Of a stretch of DNA of 64,000 bases, positions 55,893-64,000 are shown piece by piece. The notes under the pieces are model-generated. The model was not told where the DNA came from, made no database searches, and saw nothing but the letters and a program-made list of their open reading frames with translations. Position numbers and translations under genes: made by a program. The stretch is from assembly GCA_013115135.1 (NCBI GenBank), contig JABANP010000210.1:1-64000 (forward strand). Reading direction: 5' to 3'. This DNA is from Perkinsus olseni. Its lineage: Eukaryota; Perkinsozoa; Perkinsida; Perkinsidae. Positions within the stretch are counted from its first letter, which is position 1. Each line of letters opens with the position of its first letter.

Positions 55893-56382
55893 ACGTTCGC
55901 TTCATTGGGTTGGGACTTCAGCCGTGGTGTGAAAAATGCAAAGTTTGCAAACTTCCTTTCAACAAACGCAAAAACAGTATTCACACTCGCAACCCACGAG
56001 AGAGAATTATTACCAAGGCATCATGCCTGGGGTATCGTCTGCCCTTCATCGTGTGTTTCTCTCATAAAGTTAATTCACTTCGCATCAAATCCGCGTTATT
56101 CATCTCCTTTACGAGAAACTGTCGTTTTTCCTGAGTTACGCACGCGGAATGCAACGTTGTTCCTCGAATCAAAACGCAGACGACAACAACAATACATAGT
56201 TGACGGGAAGAGTGGGAAATTTGGTACGTGTTTCCCTAACGTTTATTGTCGTCTGCTTGTTACAAGCTGTTTTTAGAGTACTGCGTTGTCTACTAATCGT
56301 TATTGCTATACCCATCTCTGATTCCGTTAATCGTCCTGTCTCAAATGCATTCGCTCTTCACTAGTATTCCTCATTCCTTCAG

Positions 56383-57170
56383 GAGCTGCAATCCTGGGTC
56401 GACACCCATCTTGCTTCAGCTCGCCAGTACAGGTCCGCCCACCCAGTGGACGGCAAGAAGCCCGAGATGATTCTACTACTGGGAGGCCCTGGTGCAGGCA
56501 AAGGTAGGCAAACCAATCTCGCTGCTGTTCATTCTCCCGACCAGGTACGCTCCTCCGAAAGTGGCAAGAAGGTGGCGGTCCTCGAGAAGCTTTCACTTTG
56601 ATCGGCCTCGATGAGTTCTTAGAATTTGTCCCGGAGTTTCACCGGTCGGCTAATGACAAGTATTTCGTCTATGAAGACGCTGCGAGCACTGAGTGCTACA
56701 AACCCGCGATAAAAGCAGCGAAAATGGCCAACAGCGCAGCGGTAGGAGAGGGCCTGAATGTGATCTACGAGGATACCGGAAAGGACATTACTAGGCTTGT
56801 CGAGCGTGTTATCCCTCCTTATAAAAAAGCAGGCTACCGCATCACGATCGTGCTGGTCCACAATGAGCCCGACATCGCCATTCAGCGGGCCTTTATGCGT
56901 TTCCTGGGCGATGGTCGTCTCGCTGACGAAGAGTATGTGAAGAAGTCCTTCCGAAATGTGGATGATAATTACTATCTGGTACGTAACATGCCCACCATTG
57001 ACGAGGCCGTCTACTGTGACAACACCTGCCGTTTCGGGAGACCCTTCATCAGCCATACTGCTGCTGGATCGGTCCCTGAGCATTGTCTGAGGTGCAAGCC
57101 TGATGGTGGGGAGACGAGACCTGTCAAGCTACTCGAACCACTCTTGCGAATTACTGACCGTTTGCCTTGA
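56383..57170 (+). CDS. Zeta-toxin-fold P-loop kinase-like protein
   Basis: Two exons join in phase: 56383-56503 and 56545-57170, with a 41-nt GTAGGC...CCAG intron that splits the Walker A motif (LLGGPGAGK, then GT). Downstream features are a GLDEF segment after the P-loop, VIYEDTGKD (a zeta-toxin-family substrate-site strand), an IVLVHNEP strand and a basic RAFMRFLGDGRL segment with a possible lid arginine, ending in TGA. Zeta-toxin-fold kinases phosphorylate small molecules such as UDP-sugars in bacteria; in protists they occur as stand-alone enzymes of unknown substrate. Toxicity cannot be inferred here. The 5' end is likely further upstream, since the first exon begins at a TTCCTTCAG acceptor. 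No antitoxin-like neighbour is seen. Confidence 0.75.
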
Positions 57171-57792
57171 GAATTCCTAGTGCCGAGTTTAGTATTGGTC
57201 CGACTTTTGTTTATGATCTAATCCCACCACACGACGTTGGTTGGATCGGATCGGCTGGGCTTCAGAATGGCGGGTTCGCGCGTTCGCAAGGAGGCTCTGT
57301 TGTTTTTGGTATGCAGAGTGTGCTTGCTGGTCACTCACAGACTTCTACGCCTACGACGTCTATCCCTATTTCCTGCAGTTGCACGAAGCTCTCCCGATAT
57401 GCAGTATGACTGAACTGCCAACTGTTTCGGCGGCCTCACGGCCATTGTAGCGCATGGATTTTTTTAACCGGGAGGCAGAGTGCAAGTGCATTTCTCCACG
57501 GACTCATCACCTGTGGCGTTCTGGCGGATAAGTCAGCCGTCGTGCCGACCAATAAGCGTGCTGACCGAACGCAAGAACCCTCCGGAGGTGTAATGGTAAC
57601 GTTGGTATAATAATGATGATATCATTGTACACAGTGTGATGGTATTAAACAGTCAATTGAAAGTAAACAGGTCGGCTGACATGAATGATACATCACCCTT
57701 GAAGTCCCTCCTCGGCGATCGATCATGGTCTTCTCGAGCTCGTCGTGAATCTACCATGGGTCGACCTAAGATTCGCTAACGAATGCCCTCAC
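57171..57792. other. Intergenic between convergent genes
   Basis: Short frames only, with an AT-rich patch near 57600-57660. Probably 3' flanks of the kinase-like gene and PIG-Q. Confidence 0.4.
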
Positions 57793-60700
57793 TCACGTCT
57801 GGATTCTGTTGCCCGCTGAGCCTCCGCGGTTCGGTACACATTGGGCAGATTTGGTGCTCGGTGCTTCATAGTCAGCAAGGACGACCCCCAAACCTAGCAC
57901 GAAAGAACTGGTCGTGCAGCGGGGGCCAGGGAGGGAAGGGCCTACCACTGAGGCCAGCCAATGGGAGCTCTCTCGGGGCAGTATGGTCAACATCTCCTTC
58001 AAGAAGGCCTCGAGGATCTCCGACGACTGCAGCGAATGGCTACTTAGGTTGAAGTAGCAGACCTCTCCATGCGTCGAAGCTGAGAACATGACCATCATCA
58101 TCAGCGGAGCGTTGCAGTCGAGGAACCCACCAGCGTTTTGCAACGGCATCAGCTTGATCGTCACGCCAGAGGGAAGGGAGTATGTGTCAATCACAGACAG
58201 GACGAGGGGGTACCTGAGGGGTCATGGAGGCCCTCAGTCGAGAGATGGGAAACTCACAAAGGGAACTGGTTGAAGAACATTATGATCGTCCAGAGCACCA
58301 GTTGAAATAACAGCACCTGAATGGTAGTCCAGCTGAGCTCAGAGGGAGTTGTTGAACTGCCACTCACGGCTAGCCAGAGAAGCATGAAGCAGACGTAGAA
58401 GACGAAGACAGTCGGCAGCAGGAAGACGAACAGAGCAAGGAAGACCGCTCCCAGGAGGAGTTGTTCCAAGTCAAACGGATGAGCATCCACGCGCTCGCGG
58501 AGGATGTTGTACTTCTTCCCTGAGGGGAGGAGGAGTGGCCGAAGAGAGCTGACGATGGAGGGCAGCACCTCGGAAAAGAAGGAAGAGGGTGTACAGGTTG
58601 GAGGTGTTGGTGTTCCAAAGGCGAGTCACTCCGACATAGACGAAAAATATGTGGAAAAAGACCACCGATAGCAGGTCTATGATAAACGCCAACTGAAGAA
58701 ACAAAGATACTCGCGAGGCAGATGAGGTGGGGCACCGACCAGAACGGAGGCACCGCAGGCTCCCAGGCAGGCCAGCACCAACGGTACCACAACTTCAAAG
58801 TTGTAGCCGGCCCCAGCAGCAGCAGCAGCAGGCTCCGAGGCTCCGTCGAGTTGGTAGTCCTGAATCGAACCGTCAGAGAATTGACAAGAGTTTGTGGCCC
58901 TACGAGGCCTCCGCCGTCTTGATAGGCAAAACAATACTTGATAAGGAGATTCCAGTAGTTCACCACAGTGAGGGAGATGGTACCTGAGAGGAAGGCAGAT
59001 GGCGTACGAAGTGGTGAAGTTACGGTATCTTGGTGCAACACAGTTGTTGCATCTATGATTGCCCGGAATTTCGTGGCGCGCGGTCGGGGGCTGCCTACCA
59101 ACGAACTTGGCGAGGTTCTTATTCATCTGGAAACCCAGCAGGGCTGCCCATGAGCCACTCCACTATGGACTGCAAGACATGCTCATTAAGGTAAAAGTAG
59201 GCCCGCCGCAATGGGAGGAGAAAGTAGGAGGGCGTCGACTGGATGAAGGCCGCCAGGGTCTAACACGACAGGCAAGCGAGCGTTTAACAAGCTGATTCTG
59301 AAACTCGGAATTGATTTTTGGACCGCCATCTCAGAATCGATTCGGAATCTCAGAATTAGTCTACGGAAGAGAACATCCGACTCACCAGTCCGACTGCTAT
59401 GTCCAGTCCTATTATGGATGCTGCATGGAAGAGACGAAGGCCCTGTACTGAACCACCTGAGGGCGGCAGTGAGGGGGTTGGAGGCGCAGCATCAGGTCAC
59501 CATTTTGATCCGATAGGGGACTCTCTCGCCACTCCCGCCATAAGGCCGGCAGCTGCAACCCTTGCCTCAGTCGATAGGTTAACTGCGTGTAGAAGCAGGA
59601 GTAGTTGTACCATCTGAAATACCGGTACGGTGGAAAGCAAGGCAGCTCGGTCGGAGTGAAGGGGCGAACTCAACCGCAGACCAGCGAGGCGATTGTTCTC
59701 ATTCCTCCAGCGAGATCCTCAGAGTGGACGTAGGCCTACCGATGCCTCGACTTCGTTGGCTGCTTGCGTGGCCCACTACGGCTCTGACCGTCTCTTGTGA
59801 GCTCGTCGCCGCCCAGGAAAAGACAGCTGGTTAGGGAGAAGGCAAGGCACCAGCATCCGCACAGCCGGGCCGGGAAGGACAGACGAAGAGGCGTCTCGTT
59901 GTCTCTTCCCTCGGGGTTCATCGACCCCCGATTGATGCGCTCGATAGCACTGCTAAGCTGCGTGACCGGAGTGTACTCAGGGATCGGGGACAAGGCGTGG
60001 CCTGAGGAACTCTTCTTAGGCGATCCGAAAGAGAAAGGGATACTCACGGATTCTGGAAGTCCGTCCCGAACCGCTTGTCCCAGTAGTCCATTCGGGTGCC
60101 CTCCTGACCACTGGCTGCATATCATCATCATCAGCATCAACGTTGTAGAGCCATCGGAACAGGTCCAGTCGGCGTGTCGAGTAGGTGTATCCGAGAGCGG
60201 GTGGTGAGTAGACCAGGATGTGGATCGAGCTGCGGTGCTCACAGGCTGATGAGCCTGACGATGATGATACTATCACACTCAGCAAGAACATAGGAAAATA
60301 AGGCCGCTATGCCACTAGGGCGGCGTGAGAACGACGGTCGAAGTATCAGACGATAGTAGTGATGCAGTAGTGCAGTCAGCAACGGAAAGAGGATAAAATA
60401 TGGGAAAAGAAGTCCATCATGCCACGTGGCGTGAGAACGGTGGAGATACCATATTATGGCAGTAATTTAGTCTGCAATGAACTAAGTGCGTAAACGCCCA
60501 CTCAGCCGCCTTTCGGAGCAGCGACAGAGAGCTAAGTGCTGCGGTTGTTGCTGCTGCCGTGGCATGGCGGCCTCATTGTCATCCTACGGGAGAGCTTACC
60601 CGTGAGGACCCGAGGCAGGGCCACACCCTCGCAGATTCCCAGCATCAACAGAGGCGGGCTCTTCTTCTCCTTCTGGGGCTTCACTCGCTTCCTCCTCTTC

Positions 60701-60941
60701 GTCGGGCCTCCATCGACCCAGCAAATCCAAGGTTGAAGGTGGCGGTCCACAAGTTCGCTCCTGAACCTGACGAGGGCCTGCCAGGCCTGAGGCCAGGGGA
60801 AGGGCTTACCTTGCAGATGTAGATGGTATCAGCGTCTATCCGCTCGCCACACAAGTAGCCGGGCAGGGCCAGCAGGTAGGAGCTCGGGAAGTACACTTGA
60901 AGGGCCTCATTGTGGAGCTCAGAGGGCGGGGCCGAGGTCAT
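57793..60941 (-). CDS. PIG-Q/Gpi1 subunit of GPI N-acetylglucosaminyltransferase, multi-exon
   Basis: Component of the ER complex that adds GlcNAc to phosphatidylinositol, the first step of GPI-anchor synthesis. The start ATG at 60941 opens exon 1 60810-60941 (PPSELHNEALQVYFPSSYLL), joined in phase by a 32-nt intron to exon 2 60600-60777 (RFRSELVDRHLQPWICWV). The diagnostic core lies at about 58700-58260: FIIDLLSVVFFHIFFVYVGV, SNLYTLFLLFR, then after an intron GKKYNILRERVDAHPFDLEQ and LLLGAVFLALFVFLLPTVFV, which matches the GKK-N-LR-R-D and QLLLG block of Gpi1. Further hydrophobic segments and a last region (YPLVLSVIDTYSLPSGVTI, then SEILEAFLKEMLTILPRES) follow. Middle exons (60300-59100) are partly resolved, and the exact 3' end is uncertain. 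Confidence 0.82.
59293..59360. repeat. Fragment of the TTCTGAAACTC-type dispersed repeat
   Basis: TTCTGAAACTCGGAATT and CAGAATCGATTCGGAATCTC resemble the ends and interior of the 54694-54897 element. It sits within an intron region of the PIG-Q gene. Confidence 0.5.
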
Positions 60942-61281
60942 ATGGGGGATGGACGACCCGGCCGAGAGGGGCTGCTAGTATTACCCTCCAAACTAAGAGC
61001 GATGAGGTCGCACCACAATGCTCGCCTTACCGAGAATGTAATCTGAGTGAGAGGAGCCCCGACCCCGAGAAGTGGCCACGCGGAGAACAGGGGTTCTACG
61101 GGGATCTCGCCCTTGGTCCATGCGCCGGCTATGACAGTTACCCTGCCGTACTGAGTGTTCCCCGCTGGGAGATTGTCCTTTCCGTCGAAACGAGATTGGG
61201 AAGATTCCTAAAGCCTGTCGCCTTGCCAGAATGATAGGCCGCCCTTCCCTACAAACCCAAGGCTTCGTTCGTCACTGAATT

Positions 61282-62188
61282 TCACTGAGTATCGGTCAAT
61301 GAGCCCTGAGAGGGTTGAAGCAGGCATCGCCGCACTGTCTTCATCATGTAGGGTACGATAAAGAGAGTTCCTCCAAGGGCCACAGTACGAGGCACCACGC
61401 CCGTCCACAGCCCATGCGGTGATGTCCTCCTGATGTCTGCTATGGCAGCCTGGATGGTGATATCCTTAGCTTGCTGTCGAGCCGCGACGACACTTTGTGG
61501 ATGAGACAGCGGCCCCGCCACAAATGCAGCCAAGTACGCTGACAGCACCTATCAGCGGGAAATTAAGGACAGCCGTCAGCTCGGGCATGCAGGTTCCTTC
61601 CGACGCGGGCGGCCCGATGCAGCGTAGCTCAGGTCGCATCCAGTCAGTCGTAGTCCCTCAGATTTTGACCGACTACCGCACTACCTCGACTCCGAGATGG
61701 CCGGCGCCTCCGTTCAGACGCTCCTCCAACCGTTCCGTTATCCAATCCCGAAGGAAGAACAGACAGCCAGAACACGGCACTTCTCGGCACATCGTCATGA
61801 CCATCCCCTTCGGTAGTAGTAGCGGCCGCAGCGACATCAGTCTGATCACGCCCAGTGGAGTCGTCTTCCAGACGTGAGCCTTGGTGATACATCCCTCGAT
61901 CTGGGAGGCCACGCAGAGGCCACCAACGGCTCCCTATGCGAAAAGTGTCAACTCAACCACCGACGCCTGGTCCTCACCCGCCAAGCAAGCGGCCAGCGGT
62001 CCCTTCCCTAGGAAGGCTGTGAGCCGTTCCTGTAGAATCCAGGTTGGTGCGGTACTGCAAAGGAGAGCACCTACGTCATAATTTCTGACCACGATCGAGC
62101 GCCCCTTCGGGCTACCTCCGCCACAGTACAGTCCAAAACCGGATGCCAAACCCTTCCCTTGTGGTACCGCACTGAGGCCGGCTCCCAA
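61282..62188 (-). CDS. Mitochondrial-carrier-family (SLC25)-like protein
   Basis: Carrier-type repeats in order: ALLCSTAPTWILQERLTAFL and GPLAACLAG (about 62075-61980); GAVGGLCVASQIEG, then TPLGVIRLMS and MVMTMCREVPCSGCLFFLRD (61933-61745); and FVAGPLSHPQSVVAARQQAK with GLWTGVVPRTVALGGTLFIV (about 61525-61345). The REVP and HP-x-x-VV-x-R-Q motifs and GLW-G...PR are typical of SLC25 carriers, which move metabolites across the inner mitochondrial membrane. Substrate cannot be assigned. An in-frame TAG at 61934-61936 interrupts an otherwise continuous frame; a 27-nt intron ending at that TAG is one alternative. The N-terminus upstream of 62188 and an intron at about 61550-61675 are unresolved. 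Confidence 0.65.
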
Positions 62189-62827
62189 ACGTTTCGCTAC
62201 TACCTAGCATCAACCTAAGATACTCCTCCGAGGATCAGCTTACCCAAGGGGGGTAGTTGAGGACTATGTCCATCCCGGCGCCACAAGCCACTCCTACAGC
62301 CTCGGTAGTGCTCATAGAAGTGAGCGCAGCAGCACCATGACGGTAGAACTAACACCTGCAAACTGACGACAGCGGTTCAACACCACCGCACGGGAGGCGG
62401 GGTAGTCCGCAGGCAAGCCCTTCATTGGAAGACCACGATGTCTCGACGGTACGCTGGTTATGATTCGCGAGGTCATCGGGACTTACGGAGGACTCACGTT
62501 ACTAGCAACACAACCACCCAGGGACAACGGCGGGAAACGGGTACTTGTTGCATCAGAGAGGAAGCGATAATGACCCACACAGTTGAGCACACCACTGATT
62601 CGCGTCAATCACCCAACATGCTGTCTGGGCTGAGAGGTCGAGCATCCCTCCATGTACTCTCACGGAGGGCTCACCATCATACAACAGCCATACGGTAACC
62701 GACCTTAGATCATCACCTGCCGCTAGCTGAGCGCTAACCATGAGTAACGGAAGAGCTCAGGTTGATGAGCACAACTTCGTGTGAAGAGGGTTTCGAAACC
62801 CTGTTAACACTTTTGGGTAAGAAGAGG
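62189..62827. other. Spacer upstream of the carrier-like gene
   Basis: Overlapping frames at 62438-62741 on both strands lack motifs. It may hold first exons of the carrier gene. Confidence 0.3.
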
Positions 62828-63121
62828 TCAGTGCCGCGTGAGAGTTTCGCGTCCAAATTTTTTTAACTGTGGCCGGCACGAGCGGGCCCTGCGTAAATCG
62901 AGAGTCGTCTGAGCCAGCCTCCTCCGGTCCTCACTTTCGTCACGCGCCACGTAACTCCACCAGGTTCGGTATGCCGATTGTGGAGGATGCTGGCCACGGC
63001 TCCAAGAAATCATGATCCGCAGGTGGCACTGACTACACCGGACTCGCGAGAGCCCACGGGGGTTCAAAACACCCTTCGACTCTGCGTGGCCCCGCTGTGA
63101 GAGTACAGCTACTATGACCAC
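62828..63121 (-). CDS. Possible C-terminal exon, basic tail
   Basis: 97-codon frame. The second half (YRTWWSYVARDESEDRRRLA, then LKKFGRETLTRH) is basic and helical and looks like a protein C-terminus. It could be a 3' exon of the gene at 63410-63720. No domain recognised. Confidence 0.3.
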   Translation of the reverse strand: MVIVAVLSQRGHAESKGVLNPRGLSRVRCSQCHLRIMISWSRGQHPPQSAYRTWWSYVARDESEDRRRLAQTTLDLRRARSCRPQLKKFGRETLTRH

Positions 63122-63409
63122 ACCACCCTAGATCAGCACTGAAGCTCCTGTTTTCTCCCGAACCACCAGCAGTGCGAAACTAGGGCATGAAAATTCTACC
63201 CGCGGTATGAATAATCTATACTATAATAACACGACTGTCATCGTTTGAGTTATCCGGTCTAAAAAAAACCCCGTTTAAAATTTCTCGACTCTGTTTTCGC
63301 ACATGACGACTAGCGGATAAAACACGATCAGCACTACGCTTTTAAGCTCATGCCAAAACAATTCCTCGACGAGATCCTCGATGACTTTTTCACAGCGCTG
63401 GCTCCCCCA

Positions 63410-63720
63410 TTACGCGTTTTCATACAGTGTGGTGATGCCGCGCGAGGAAAAAGAGTTTCGGCGTAATACTGCTGCGAGGAGGGTGAGGGCGTCCCTGAAG
63501 AAGTGTTCCGAACAACAACCTGACTCCACACTGCTAATGAAGAAAGGACTGACCAGTCGGCACAGCAAGACCCTATGTATCGTCATTATCACCCCTATCG
63601 TAGAACCCCAGGCGATGAGGGGCGACACGGAGCAGGCGTATCGCCTGAGTAAAGCCAGGTCGCTATCGGCGACAGCCTGCCGCACAGAGGGGGATACTCG
63701 GGGAACGCCCGGCTAACTTC
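63410..63720 (-). CDS. Unrecognised protein with one hydrophobic segment, partial
   Basis: Frame after a TGCGGCAG acceptor-like site near 63684: ADSDLALLRRYACSVSPLIA, then STIGVIMTIHRVLLCRLVSP (membrane-like), then HFFRDALTLLAAVLRRNSFS, ending in TGA at 63410. Probably spliced to upstream exons between 63720 and the right edge. No family assigned. Confidence 0.4.
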
Positions 63721-64000
63721 ACTCTTGCTCCTTTGTCAATCCGTGAGCGAGAAAAGAGGGTTTGAGAAGCTCTAGCATGGGGAACTCAACTCGTAGGCGC
63801 AGAATTCGTACGTTGAGGAACTACAAGAGTCCCCAAGAGTGCAAGATAGACGGATGAGCCTTGCACGTATTTTTCATCTTGATTGGCACCATAGTAGCTG
63901 TACCCCCATCATTGAATAGCCCATGCCCTTTGACCCCCTGTCTGGGCTCTCTGTCATCGGCATAGCCAAGGCAGGGCTACTCCCGCTGAAGCTAGCCTGT
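63721..64000. other. Right edge, possible upstream exons
   Basis: No frame long enough to call. A minus segment near 63900-63990 (SPALAMPMTESPDRGSKGMG) is protein-like and could be an exon of the gene above. Confidence 0.25.

Overview
This looks like nuclear DNA of a unicellular eukaryote, most likely an alveolate of the Perkinsus/dinoflagellate group. Genes are split by very small GT-AG introns, mostly about 28-60 nt with GTGAG-type donors. There are no bacterial operons. The families fit a protist: TIR-like membrane protein, CW/CC cysteine-rich domains, CCCH zinc fingers, kinesin-light-chain-type TPRs, PIG-Q, a TBC RabGAP and a Sec14-type lipid-transfer protein. Assignment to Perkinsus is inference; no rRNA or organelle gene is present to confirm it.

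Layout. 1-10.5 kb (- strand): a large multi-exon gene with FN3, PA14 and filamin-like domains runs off the left edge, followed upstream by scattered, unrecognised coding-like exons. 11.5-15.1 kb (-): a CRAL-TRIO/Sec14 gene. 16.5-18.2 kb (+): a single-exon TIR-like multi-pass membrane protein. 18.6-19.5 kb (-): an unrecognised gene with a 28-nt intron. 19.7-33.4 kb (+): a Ser-rich two-exon gene, a MITE-like element of about 656 bp, three CCCH zinc-finger genes (two are a mosaic duplicate pair), a nucleotide-sugar-transporter-like gene, and a secreted PAN + CW/CC protein whose damaged copy lies about 7 kb upstream. 34.0-42 kb (-): a very long EF-hand/WD40 gene and two helical or coiled-coil genes. 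42-47 kb: weakly supported hypothetical genes on both strands. 47.8-54.1 kb (-): a TBC RabGAP gene and two tandem TPR genes. 55.4-57.2 kb (+): a small membrane protein and a zeta-toxin-fold P-loop kinase. 57.8-64 kb (-): PIG-Q, a mitochondrial-carrier-like gene and an unrecognised gene at the right end.

The genes form no single pathway. PIG-Q acts in GPI-anchor synthesis, and the nucleotide-sugar transporter, RabGAP and Sec14 protein belong to ER/Golgi glycosylation and traffic. The most unusual signals are: in-frame TAG codons inside otherwise continuous coding stretches (PA14/FN3, TPR, carrier); patchwork conservation of the CCCH pair that continues past the stop; a TIR-like domain split by a membrane hairpin; and inverted-repeat elements. 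Exon structures were inferred by eye from reading frames and splice motifs, so most gene ends are approximate.
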